Shown piece by piece: positions 25,742 through 34,209 of a stretch of DNA of 64,000 nucleotides. This stretch comes from Microtetraspora glauca (GTDB lineage: Bacteria > Actinomycetota > Actinomycetes > Streptosporangiales > Streptosporangiaceae), in NCBI GenBank assembly GCA_001570385.1, contig BBYL01000021.1, positions 186,001-250,000 on the forward strand, read 5' to 3'. Within the stretch, counting starts at the first letter, position 1. Every line of letters begins with the position of its first letter. The position numbers and the translations under genes were made by a program. The notes beneath the pieces are model-generated. The model was not told the origin of the DNA. It saw only the letters and a list, made by a program, of their open reading frames with translations, and searched no databases.

Positions 25742-27681
25742 CAGGCTCCTACCTCCTCGCGTCCAGGTGTCGTGTCAGGTGCGATCGCGTCTTGCGGATG
25801 CCAGCACGCGACCCGGCCGCCGTGGCGGTGCGGAACAGGGACGGGGGTCTCGGTCCGGCAGAGCTCGGTCGCGAACGCGCAGCGGGCGGCGAAGGCGCAC
25901 CCCGTTATGGGACGCGACAGGTCCGGCGGCTCGCCGGGGATCGTCACCAGCGGCGTGGTTCGGTCGGTGTCGAGGTCGGGAAGCGATGCGGTGAGCGCCC
26001 TTGTGTAGGGATGCGCAAGCCGCTCCGGGGTCGCGAGGAGGGCGATGTCGACGTCCTCGACGACGCGGCCGGCGTACATCACGAGAACCCGCTGGCAGAG
26101 CTCGGCCAGGACGGCGACGTCGTGCGACACGACGATGGCGGCCGCGCCCGACTCGGCGCACTCGCGACGGAGAAGCGCGAGCACACGCCGTTGGACGGTC
26201 ACGTCGAGCGCCGTGGTGGGCTCGTCGGCGATGATGAGCGACGGCGAGCCGATCTGCGACATCGCGATGAGCGCACGCTGGCGCATGCCTCCTGAGAACT
26301 CGTGCGGGAACTGCTGAGCGCGGTGCGCGGCATCGGGGATCTGCACGTCGTCGAGCGCTCGGACCGCCATCTCATGCGCCTGTCTACGGCCGACGGCGCC
26401 ATGGACGCGCGGGATCTCGGCGAGCTGGGTACCGACGCGCAGGGCGGGATTGAGCGCCGTGAGGGAGTCCTGGAAGACCACGCCGACGCGGGTCCCGAGC
26501 ACCTTGCCCGCAGCCGCGGGCGTGAGGCCGGTCAGGTCCTCGCCGTCGAAACGGAGCCGTCGGGCGGTCACGGCCGCACCCGCCGGGGCGAGCTGCGCGA
26601 CCGACATCATGGTGACGCTCTTGCCGCTGCCGGACTCGCCGACCACGCCCACGATCTCACCCGGGGCGATGCGGAAGGAAACATCCTGGACGGGGCGAAT
26701 CCAGCCGTCCGGTCCGGGAAAGGAGACCGAGAGTCCGTCGACCTCGAGAAGCGGGACGATCGTCTCCGCGCAGTCGGTCGCGGTCGCGGACGGCGTCTCC
26801 GCCGGTCGCTCGGCGACCGGTGCCGGGCCGAGCCGGCGAGGCGACAACGCCTTCCCGTGCTCGCGGTTGCGCAAATGCGCGGCGAGCGACTCACCGAGCA
26901 TGCTGAACGCGAGGCCGGCGAACACGACGGTGACACCGGGGCCGATGGCGGCGACGGGCGAGTTGTACACCTCACCGAATCCCTCGCTGAGCAGGCGTCC
27001 CCAGTCGAAGTCCGGCGGCTGCACGCCGACGCCGAGGAAGCTCAGGCTGGACAGCGCGAGCAGGCCACCTCCGATCGAGGTGGTCACGTTGACGATGACG
27101 GGCTCGGCGATGTTCGGAAGCACGTACCGCGTGAACTGGCGCCTCCGAGAGACACCGAGCATGCGCGCGGCGGCAAGGAACTCTGAGCCGCCGACACGCG
27201 AGGAGAGCGTCTGCGCGAGGCGCGCGAACGACGGTGTCATCGTGAGCGCGAGGGCGACCACCGCGGTCGTGGCCCCCGGCCCGAGGAGGACTACCGTGAG
27301 CATGGCCACGAGGAGCACCGGGAACGCGAGCCACGTGCTGACGACGCTCGCGAACCAACGCTGGGCGCGAGCGCCGAACACCGCGGGCATGGCCCCGAGC
27401 AGCAGGCCGATGCACGCGCCGATGAGTGTCGCCGCGATGGCCATCACGAGCGAAAGCCGGGTGGCCACGAGCGTGCGGAGGAGGATGTCGCGACCGAGCT
27501 TGTCGGTGCCGAGCAGGTGCTCAGCGGACAGGGGCAGCGCGATGGAGTCGGGATCCGCCGCCACGGCCTTGTCGCCCCACACGACCGGAGCGAACACGGC
27601 GAGCAGGACCAGCACCCCGAGCATGCACACGGCGATGATCGCCATCGGCTGCCGCGACAGTGCGGAACGGCGGGTCGTCAT
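25741..27681 (-). CDS. Fused peptide ABC importer permease C plus ATPase D
   Basis: One 646-residue chain: residues about 1-275 are a DppC-type permease (six hydrophobic segments, LGTDKLGRDILLR entry loop, EFLAAARMLGVSRRRQFTRYVLPN EAA loop); about 310-640 are a DppD-type ATPase (GESGSGKSV, VFQDSLTALNPALRV, EFSGGMRQRALIA, LIIADEPTTALD, VVSHDVAVL) ending with the cysteine-bearing CAFAARCAFATELC tail. A Pro/Ala-rich linker joins them. Separate genes are the norm, although such C-D fusions occur in some actinobacteria. Overlap with the DppB gene is four bases. Confidence 0.92.
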   Translation of the reverse strand: MTTRRSALSRQPMAIIAVCMLGVLVLLAVFAPVVWGDKAVAADPDSIALPLSAEHLLGTDKLGRDILLRTLVATRLSLVMAIAATLIGACIGLLLGAMPAVFGARAQRWFASVVSTWLAFPVLLVAMLTVVLLGPGATTAVVALALTMTPSFARLAQTLSSRVGGSEFLAAARMLGVSRRRQFTRYVLPNIAEPVIVNVTTSIGGGLLALSSLSFLGVGVQPPDFDWGRLLSEGFGEVYNSPVAAIGPGVTVVFAGLAFSMLGESLAAHLRNREHGKALSPRRLGPAPVAERPAETPSATATDCAETIVPLLEVDGLSVSFPGPDGWIRPVQDVSFRIAPGEIVGVVGESGSGKSVTMMSVAQLAPAGAAVTARRLRFDGEDLTGLTPAAAGKVLGTRVGVVFQDSLTALNPALRVGTQLAEIPRVHGAVGRRQAHEMAVRALDDVQIPDAAHRAQQFPHEFSGGMRQRALIAMSQIGSPSLIIADEPTTALDVTVQRRVLALLRRECAESGAAAIVVSHDVAVLAELCQRVLVMYAGRVVEDVDIALLATPERLAHPYTRALTASLPDLDTDRTTPLVTIPGEPPDLSRPITGCAFAARCAFATELCRTETPVPVPHRHGGRVACWHPQDAIAPDTTPGREEVGA

Positions 27682-28667
27682 GAGGTCTCCAGGAGCGAGG
27701 TACGCCGGTCGAGCAGGGAGAGCACGAGGTCGACGAGCAGGTTGACGACGAGGATGATCGCGGCGTACACGAGCGCGAGGCCCTGGACGATGCCGTAGTC
27801 CTTCGTCGTGATGGCTCCTACGAATGCCATTCCGAGCCCCGGCCAGTTGAACACCTGCTCGACGAGCACGCTGCCCGCGATCATCGCCCCGAGCAGCGTC
27901 CCGCCGATCGTGAGCGTCGCGGTGAGCATGTTCGGCAGGGCGTGCCGGAAGTAGACCATCCAGGCGGGGAGCCGCTTCGAGCGCGCCGTACGCACGTAGT
28001 CATCCTTGAGCGTCTGGAGAGCCTCGATACGGGCGATGCGTGAGATGGACGCGGCCGCCGACACGGAGAGGGCGATCACGGGCAGCAGGTACGACGCCGG
28101 GCCTGTGCGCCCGGCGACGGGGAACGCGTGCAGCGTGATGGCGAAGACGATGACGAGGACCACGCCCAGGAGGTATTCGGGGATGGCGGCGATGAAGGCC
28201 GTGACCCCCGTGAAGACCGTCTCGACGCCGCGGCGGCCGTTGCCCTGGGTGATGATCGCGATGCCGAGACCCACCGGGACGGCGACGAGCAGCACGACGA
28301 GGAAGGCGATGCCGGCGAGCTCGAGCGTCGCGGGCAGCCGGTGCGAGACGAGCTCGGTGACGGAGCGGCCCGTGATGATCGAGACACCGAGATCGCCGCG
28401 GAACAGACCCGCGAGATAGTCGAAGTACTGCACGATGAGGGGATCGTTCAGGCCGAGCATCTCCCGTCGGGCCTGCACCACGCTCTCGTCGGCGGTCGCG
28501 CCGAGCGCGGAACGGACGGGGTCGCCCCCCGCCATCCGCAGCACGAGGAACGCGACTGTGATGATCACCCACATCGCGACGAGCATGCGCCCCGTGCGGC
28601 GCAGAAGGAAGCCGAGCCACCGGTAGCCGCCGCGGCGGCTACCGGACACGGATGTCGAGGGCGTCAT
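27678..28667 (-). CDS. Peptide ABC importer permease (DppB type)
   Basis: The 329-residue permease has six membrane segments, the conserved VQARREMLGLNDPLIVQYFDYL periplasmic region, the EALQTLKDDYVRTARSKRLP cytoplasmic EAA loop and a C-terminal NLLVDLVLSLLDRR. It forms the membrane channel with the DppC half encoded next. It starts four bases after the binding-protein stop, so all are one transcript. Confidence 0.92.
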   Translation of the reverse strand: MTPSTSVSGSRRGGYRWLGFLLRRTGRMLVAMWVIITVAFLVLRMAGGDPVRSALGATADESVVQARREMLGLNDPLIVQYFDYLAGLFRGDLGVSIITGRSVTELVSHRLPATLELAGIAFLVVLLVAVPVGLGIAIITQGNGRRGVETVFTGVTAFIAAIPEYLLGVVLVIVFAITLHAFPVAGRTGPASYLLPVIALSVSAAASISRIARIEALQTLKDDYVRTARSKRLPAWMVYFRHALPNMLTATLTIGGTLLGAMIAGSVLVEQVFNWPGLGMAFVGAITTKDYGIVQGLALVYAAIILVVNLLVDLVLSLLDRRTSLLETS

Positions 28668-28671
28668 CAGA

Positions 28672-30252
28672 CTACTTCGACTCCGACACGCGCAGGCTGG
28701 TGGGCACTACGAGCGTGTTCGAGTTCAGGTTGAACTTGACGCCGTTGCCGTAGGCGGTCTCGGTCGACTCGTACAGCGGCAGCACTTCGAGGTCCTTGAC
28801 CAGCGACCGCTGCGCGGCCTCCCAGCTGCCGCAGCTCTTTTCGCCGGCCTGGCCCTGGGCCGTGGCGGCCAGGTCGAAGAACTCCTGGTTGGTGTTGTAC
28901 GTCCAGTTGCCGCCCTTCGGGGGGAAGTCACCCGAGAGGATGCCCTGCCACGTGTTCGGCAGGGTCGTCGAGATGGGAGCCCACAACATGTCCCAGTCGC
29001 CACCCTGGAAGATGACGTCGGTGTACGACGGCGACGGCGTCGGGGTCGCCTTCACCCCGATCTCGGCGAGCTGCTGCTGGATGAGTTCGATACCCGAGAC
29101 GGCCGACTTGTCGGAGTTCGCGGGATAGAGCAGCACGAGCGACAGCGGCTTGCCGTCCTTCTCCCGGGTGCCGTTCGCGCCCTTCACCCAGCCGCCCTTG
29201 TCGAGCGCGGCCGCCGCGGCGTCCTTGTCGAACGCCGTGAGCGCCGGAGTGATGTCGGTCGTCTTGCAGACGTTGCTGTACGACGTCGTGAGGCTCTTCA
29301 TCGGCGTGCCGCGACCGCCCGTGCTCACCTTGCCGACCGCGTCGCGGTCGATGGCGCCGGCGAGCGCCTGGCGCACGGCGAGGTCGTGGGTCGCGCGACC
29401 CTTGGCCTGGTTGAAGAACACCAGGCCCGGGCGAGCCGGCACGTCGATCTTGTTGAGGCCGAGCGAGTCGAGACGCTGGCGATCGTCGCCGGCGATGAGC
29501 CCGAGGTTCACCTCACCCGACTGGAGCATGTTGGCGATCGTCGACTCGCTCTCGACGACCTGGACGGTCACGGTGGCGGGCAGTCCTTGCGTCTTGGCGG
29601 TCACTCCACCGGCGCCCCATCCGTACTCGGGGCGGAGCTTGAGCGTGTAACTCTGGCCGGGCGACGACTCGGCGAGCTTGTACGGGCCGGTGCCGATCCA
29701 CTCCTTGTCGAGCTTGCTGGGGTCGGCCGAGCCTGCGTGGCAGACGACCGGCATGAGGCCGATCGTCGCGAGCAGGAAGCTCTGCGGGGTGTCACTGTGG
29801 AACGTGACAGTGCGGCTCGCGTCATCGGCGTCGATCTTGAGTCCGGTGGCCGGGAAGTACACGCCGCGGTACGGGGATCCGGTCTCCTTGAGGCCGGCAT
29901 AGTCGAAGCTCGCCTTGACGTCGCTTGCGGTCAGCGGGGATCCGTCGGCGCAGACGATGCCGTTCTTGAGGGTGAAGCGCAGCTCGGTGGTCGACTCCTC
30001 CCACTTCTCGGCGAGCAGTCCCTGCGGGTCGGCGCCAGCCGTGAAGGACACGAGAGACTCGTAGCCGAACGCGGCGAGGTTCTGGGCCGCCACGGTCGCG
30101 TTCTTTATGGGGTTGAGCTGGCCCGGGTCGCCGGCGAGCGCGTAGGTGACGCCGTCCGACGCTGCGTCGCCATTGCCGGTCGCGCTGCAGCCGGTCAGCG
30201 CGAGCACGCTCGCACCTACGGCACCGACGAGGGTAACAATGCTTCGTTTCAT
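28672..30252 (-). CDS. Peptide ABC importer solute-binding lipoprotein (DppA/OppA family 5)
   Basis: A 526-residue exported lipoprotein: signal MKRSIVTLVGAVGASVLAL with lipobox LTGC, then the family-5 pattern of NAEF-like early strands, EKWEESTTELRFTLKNGI, WIGTGPYKLAES and FFNQAKGRATHDLAVRQALAGAIDR. It captures peptides or peptide-like conjugates at the cell surface for the DppBCDF channel. It is first in the operon; AAGGACCACC precedes ATG 30252. Ligand class is inferred from the family and from the M20 amidohydrolase at the operon end. Confidence 0.92.
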   Translation of the reverse strand: MKRSIVTLVGAVGASVLALTGCSATGNGDAASDGVTYALAGDPGQLNPIKNATVAAQNLAAFGYESLVSFTAGADPQGLLAEKWEESTTELRFTLKNGIVCADGSPLTASDVKASFDYAGLKETGSPYRGVYFPATGLKIDADDASRTVTFHSDTPQSFLLATIGLMPVVCHAGSADPSKLDKEWIGTGPYKLAESSPGQSYTLKLRPEYGWGAGGVTAKTQGLPATVTVQVVESESTIANMLQSGEVNLGLIAGDDRQRLDSLGLNKIDVPARPGLVFFNQAKGRATHDLAVRQALAGAIDRDAVGKVSTGGRGTPMKSLTTSYSNVCKTTDITPALTAFDKDAAAAALDKGGWVKGANGTREKDGKPLSLVLLYPANSDKSAVSGIELIQQQLAEIGVKATPTPSPSYTDVIFQGGDWDMLWAPISTTLPNTWQGILSGDFPPKGGNWTYNTNQEFFDLAATAQGQAGEKSCGSWEAAQRSLVKDLEVLPLYESTETAYGNGVKFNLNSNTLVVPTSLRVSESK

Positions 30253-30345
30253 GGTGGTCCTTCAACACAGGCGCGGAGCACACGCCCGGCACTAAATGAA
30301 TGTTATGAATTATGTAGATACTGATGTTTCGACGGTGTAACGATT
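30253..30345 (-). promoter_or_regulatory. AT-rich promoter region of the Dpp operon
   Basis: The stretch at 30290-30330 is sharply AT-rich. On the coding strand it carries TTCAT twice, separated by AACA, followed by TTTAG, and the top strand holds a CTAAAT half like the 22004 dyad. It could hold a related operator, though symmetry is weak. Confidence 0.35.
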
Positions 30346-30392
30346 CGTGACACGAACCTCAGGCGCGCGAGAACGCCATGACCCACGCGCGC

Positions 30393-30671
30393 TCAATGAA
30401 CCGCCCGACCCGCACCCCTCCCCCTCCGCGGCCGAGCCTGCACCGCCCAGAGCCGCCATACGGGACGCCGGCGTCGCGCCGGCCTGATCCGAGGTCCCCA
30501 TGCGGCGCTCCGGGAATCGCCGCCGATGGCAATGGAGTCGATCCGGTCGGCACACGAGCACAGCGCATGGGAGGCGACATCGAACCGGACGCCGGGGATG
30601 GAGAAGCCGCGCGGGACCCCATGGACGCTGGGCGCGTCGGCGAGCAGATCACTATCGGCCTGTTCCTTCAT
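30393..30671 (-). pseudogene. Truncated gene with intact start, unidentified
   Basis: ATG 30671 has an excellent GGGGGGAGGGG ribosome site and an AT-rich upstream patch. The first about 60 codons (MKEQADSDLLADAPSVHGV...) have GC-rich third positions and look coding; after about position 30490 the frame turns into arginine-rich sequence typical of a wrong frame and stops at 30393. I do not recognise the family. It looks like the 5' end of a gene whose remainder was lost, near an IS3 remnant. Low confidence. Confidence 0.3.
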
Positions 30672-30925
30672 CGGACCCCTCCCCCCGCTGATGGCGAAAC
30701 ACTGTATTCGTTACAATGATTCATGGCAACCATGTGTGACCTGCGTGATCACGACGCGCCGGTCCTGCCCGTCGAGAGGCGAACTCCCGCCTGCTCGCAC
30801 CGCCGGCCGAAGGCGATCGAGGCGTACTGGGCTGACCGCCCGGGTCGCTCGCTTCGAACTTCCGCTTCACCAGCTCCGACGCGGCCGCAGCCCGCCATCC
30901 GCGATCACCGGGCGGCAGCCCTTAC
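30672..30925. other. Stretch with no recognisable gene
   Basis: Apart from the AT-rich patch at 30700-30730 that probably drives the truncated leftward gene, nothing interpretable was seen. Rightward open frames here lack plausible codon structure. Confidence 0.4.
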
Positions 30926-30929
30926 GCCG

Positions 30930-31320
30930 GGAGACACCGGCCGGCCGGGCGCGCGCATAAGCCGGGCCACTCACTTGCGGCCCACCTTCTTCCCGTCGAT
31001 CGCGCGCAGGTCGGCGTGGATGCGTGGCGCCCCATACACCTCGTCGGAGGTCGTATGGTGCCGGTGGATCGGGCCAGCTCGTCCTTCTCGGCGCTGGTCA
31101 GGCCTTCTTGGCGGCGGCCGTCATCGAGGTCGGCCTGACGCGCCCAGGTACGGATCGACTGCGCGGAGGACTCGAACTCCTTGGCGAGCCCCTCCGGTGA
31201 CTGTCCCGCGCGCACCAGTTCCACCATCTGCCGGCGGAATTGCGGCGGATAGTTGTTCGGCACAGTGGACTCCTTCCGGGAACCAGGGTTACCCGGAGGT
31301 CAGGAGTCCGCCAAACCGGG
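30930..31320 (-). mobile_element. IS3-family insertion sequence remnant (decayed)
   Basis: Leftward from GTG 31263, orfA starts normally (NNYPPQFRRQMVELVRAG, then LAKEFESSAQSIRTWARQAD) and is readable to KDELAR at about 31080. It then joins directly to a piece of orfB (VYGAPRIHADLRAIDGKKVGRK) in another frame, followed by a TGA in place of an expected Arg codon and then VARLMR. Most of orfA's end and orfB is therefore deleted and the rest has a nonsense change. GGACTCCT/AGGAGTCC repeats near 31270-31310 probably mark the left-end inverted repeat area. Not mobile any more. Confidence 0.75.
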
Positions 31321-31487
31321 CCGACTTCACTCGACGAGCCGACCCGCCAGATCATGCACGAGGCCGGGGCCGGATCGTCACCGACGACGGACCGGTCATC
31401 CTGACCCTCCCCTAACGCCCGAGAGAACGCCGGGCGGCGGTAACCGCGCCCCGCTCTCCTCGCTAACGCCGTTGGCCGTTCGGGTCG

Positions 31488-31913
31488 CTACTCAAGGGCC
31501 GAGGCGCCCGCGACCTGCGCGACGGCCTGGTCCATGCCCTCATCGGCGTCCCGCTCCGGGGTCTCGCTGAGGCCGAGCTGGAGATGCTCGACGTGGTAGA
31601 GAGCCTGGTCGAGGAGCTCGGCGACGTGATGGTCGTACAGCCCGTAGACCACCGACCGGCCACGCCGCTCCCCCACCACGAGGCCGAGGTTGCGCAGCAG
31701 GCGAAGCTGGTGGGAGCAGGCGGACTGCTCCATCCCGACCGCCGTGGCCAGCTCGGTCGCGGGCAGGGGCCCTTCCCGCAACCGGGCCAGGATCAGCAGG
31801 CGGGACGGGGTGGCGAGGGCCTGCAGTGTGGCCGCCACCTTCGGTGCGCTGGCCGCGTCCAGGCGGGCACGGGGAACGGCGGTTCGCGTGACGGGGACGG
31901 TCTTGTGGCCCAT
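31488..31913 (-). CDS. nmtR: ArsR-family nickel/cobalt sensor repressor, NmtR-like
   Basis: The 141-residue protein is an ArsR winged helix (MEQSACSHQLRLLRNLGLVV) with a complete alpha-5 metal site: Asp94, His96, His107 and His110, the DxHx10Hx2H pattern. With the start at 31913 it begins MGH; from memory, the N-terminal Gly-His of mycobacterial NmtR helps bind Ni(II), and the whole sequence resembles NmtR closely. ATG 31952 is less likely because the operator dyad at 31933-31956 would lie inside the gene. It is divergent from a P1B-4 metal ATPase, the same arrangement logic as nmtR with its exporter target. Confidence 0.85.
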   Translation of the reverse strand: MGHKTVPVTRTAVPRARLDAASAPKVAATLQALATPSRLLILARLREGPLPATELATAVGMEQSACSHQLRLLRNLGLVVGERRGRSVVYGLYDHHVAELLDQALYHVEHLQLGLSETPERDADEGMDQAVAQVAGASALE

Positions 31914-31932
31914 GGCGGACAGTCTACCCGCG

Positions 31933-31956
31933 ATAGATGAAAGGGTGTTCATGTAT
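31933..31956. promoter_or_regulatory. ArsR-type operator between nmtR and the metal ATPase gene
   Basis: ATAGATGAA (31933-31941) and TTCATGTAT (31948-31956) form nine-base arms with one mismatch around a 6-base spacer. Size and AT-rich ends match operators of SmtB/CzrA/NmtR-type repressors. It lies 20 bases before nmtR and 57 before the ATPase gene, so one bound dimer could control both. Confidence 0.7.
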
Positions 31957-32012
31957 TCCTGTATGGTGGATGGGGTCGGTACACCCCCGCCCGTACGAAA
32001 GGGCCCTCCACC

Positions 32013-33980
32013 ATGTCCTCCGCCGTGAACACAGCGCCCGGCGCGCGCGACACGCCCAGACGCAGAACGCGCGTCCTCACGCTTCCGGAGGCCCGCTGGG
32101 CCGCCGCCGCGACGGTGTTCTTCCTGCTCGCGCTGCCCCTGCAGCTGCTGGGCGCGCCCGCGTGGGCATGGGGCCCGCTGTACGGCCTGGCCTACATCGC
32201 CGGGGGCTGGGAGCCGGCCAGGTCCGGGCTGCTGGCGCTGCGTGACAAGACCCTGGACGTGGACCTGCTGATGATCGTGGCGGCGATCGGAGCGGCCTGC
32301 ATCGGGCAGGTCATGGACGGCGGCCTGCTCATCGTCATCTTCGCCACCTCCGGCGCACTGGAGGCGCTGGCCACCGCCCGCACCGCGGACTCGGTGCGCG
32401 GCCTGCTCGACCTCGCGCCGGCCACCGCCACCCGGCTACTCGCCGACGGCCGCGAGGAGGTCGTCCCCACGACCGATCTGGCGGTCGGCGACGTGATCCT
32501 GATCCGGCCCGGCGAGCGGGTGGGCGCCGACGGCCGCGTGTTGTCCGGAGCCGGCGAGGTGGACCAGGCCACCATCACGGGCGAGCCGCTGCCGGTGGCC
32601 AAGGAGGTCGGCGACGAGGTCTTCGCCGGCACCGTGAACGGCACCGGCGCCATGCGCGTGCGGGTGGACCGGGACGCCTCGGAGTCGGTCATCGCCCGGA
32701 TCGTGGCCATGGTCGAGGAGGCGTCCAGGACCAAGGCCAGGACGCAACTCTTCATCGAGAAGGTCGAGCAGCGCTACTCCGCCGGGATCGTCGTCGCCAC
32801 GCTCGCCGTCTTCGCCGTGCCGCTGGCCCTGGGCGCCGATCTCACCGGGGCCCTGCTGCGCGCCATGACCTTCATGATCGTCGCCTCACCCTGCGCGGTC
32901 GTCCTGGCCACCATGCCGCCGCTGCTGTCCGCCATCGCCAACGCGGGACGGCACGGCATGCTGGTCAAGTCCGCCGCCGTGATGGAACGCCTCGGACAGG
33001 TGGACGCGGCCGCGCTGGACAAGACCGGCACACTGACCGAGGGCACCCCGTACGTCACGGAGGTGCGGGTGCTGCGCGGATCCGGCCTGGACGACCACGG
33101 CCTGCTCGCCCTCGCCTCGGCGGCCGAGCACCCCAGCGAGCACCCGCTGGCCCGCGCGGTCGTCGACGCCGCCCGCGCCCGCAGTGTCGGCGTGCCCGTG
33201 GCGGAGGATTTCACCTCCACACCCGGCACCGGGGTGACCGCCACCGTGCGGGGTCGCAAGGTCGCGGTCGGCAGCCCGATCCGGATGCTGGACCAGACCC
33301 GCAGCCCGGACGCCGCGGCCCTGGTCGCCGAGCTGGAGACGGAGGGCCGCACCGCGGTGCTGGTGGAGGTCGACGGCAGCCCCGCCGGGGTGATCGGCAT
33401 CGCGGACCAGGCGCGCCCCGAGGCGGCCGCGACCGTGACCGCGCTGGCCTCACTGACCGGAACGTCCCCGGTCCTGATCACCGGCGACAACCCGCGCGCG
33501 GCGGAGCGCCTGGCGAGCGAGGCGGGCATCGCCGACGTCCGTGCCGGGCTGCTCCCCCAGGACAAGGTGGCCGTCGTCCGCGACCTGCAGTCGACCGGCC
33601 GCAAGGTGCTGGTGGTCGGCGACGGCGTCAACGACGCGCCAGCGCTCGCCGCCGCGCACACGGGGGTCGCGATGGGCCGGGCCGGGTCCGATCTCGCCCT
33701 GGAGACGGCCGACGCCGTGGTCGTGCGCGACGAGCTGATCACCATCCCCACCGTCGTCGCGCTGTCGCGGCGGGCCAGGCGGCTGGTCGTGCAGAACCTG
33801 GTGATCGCGTCGGTGTTCATCTCGGGCCTGGTGATCTGGGATCTGGCCGGCACCCTGCCACTGCCGCTCGGCGTCCTCGGGCACGAGGGCTCGACCGTGA
33901 TCGTGGGCCTCAACGGCCTGCGGCTGCTGCGCGAGGCAGCCTGGCTGCGCGCCCGCGCGGACGTGGAGGCGCCGGCTTGA
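32013..33980 (+). CDS. P1B-4-type heavy-metal exporting ATPase (Co/Ni/Zn/Fe class)
   Basis: The 655-residue ATPase has actuator TGEP (189-192), membrane metal motif SPC (292-294), phosphorylation DKTGTLT (Asp336), SEHPLA, nucleotide segment GDGVNDAP and a late HEGST membrane motif at about 624-628. SPC plus HEG.T is the signature of P1B-4 pumps, which export cobalt, nickel or related ions; copper pumps have CPC. No N-terminal heavy-metal domain is present, as usual for this class. Regulation by the divergent NmtR-like sensor points to Ni/Co detoxification. Confidence 0.92.
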   Translation: MSSAVNTAPGARDTPRRRTRVLTLPEARWAAAATVFFLLALPLQLLGAPAWAWGPLYGLAYIAGGWEPARSGLLALRDKTLDVDLLMIVAAIGAACIGQVMDGGLLIVIFATSGALEALATARTADSVRGLLDLAPATATRLLADGREEVVPTTDLAVGDVILIRPGERVGADGRVLSGAGEVDQATITGEPLPVAKEVGDEVFAGTVNGTGAMRVRVDRDASESVIARIVAMVEEASRTKARTQLFIEKVEQRYSAGIVVATLAVFAVPLALGADLTGALLRAMTFMIVASPCAVVLATMPPLLSAIANAGRHGMLVKSAAVMERLGQVDAAALDKTGTLTEGTPYVTEVRVLRGSGLDDHGLLALASAAEHPSEHPLARAVVDAARARSVGVPVAEDFTSTPGTGVTATVRGRKVAVGSPIRMLDQTRSPDAAALVAELETEGRTAVLVEVDGSPAGVIGIADQARPEAAATVTALASLTGTSPVLITGDNPRAAERLASEAGIADVRAGLLPQDKVAVVRDLQSTGRKVLVVGDGVNDAPALAAAHTGVAMGRAGSDLALETADAVVVRDELITIPTVVALSRRARRLVVQNLVIASVFISGLVIWDLAGTLPLPLGVLGHEGSTVIVGLNGLRLLREAAWLRARADVEAPA

Positions 33981-34057
33981 GGGTGAGGACGTCGCGCGAG
34001 AGGACGTCTGGAATCCCGTGCGTCCCCTCGGTGCGTGGACGCTGGTCGCCATCCGTA

Positions 34058-34085
34058 TCAAGCCATCAGTGTCAAGCCATCAGTG
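34058..34085. repeat. Two perfect tandem 14-bp repeats
   Basis: TCAAGCCATCAGTG occurs twice head to tail after the ATPase gene and before the DHFR-like gene. It is noncoding; its purpose is unknown, and it may be a recent slippage duplication. Confidence 0.8.
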
Positions 34086-34209
34086 TCGGCTGCCCGTGTC
34101 GAAGGGGACCTTAAGGAATCCGTAAGCGGGCTCCGCCAGGCTGAAGGAACATGAACGCAGCGGGCCGGACGGATCCGCTCTTCCCCCAACGCGAGAGAAG
34201 GAACGGCAG

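Noticed and set aside
31335..31415. Possible Phd/YefM antitoxin remnant ending GRIVTDDGPVILTLP
   Set aside because: Only about 15 residues are in one frame and a frameshift must be assumed to add more; too short to support.
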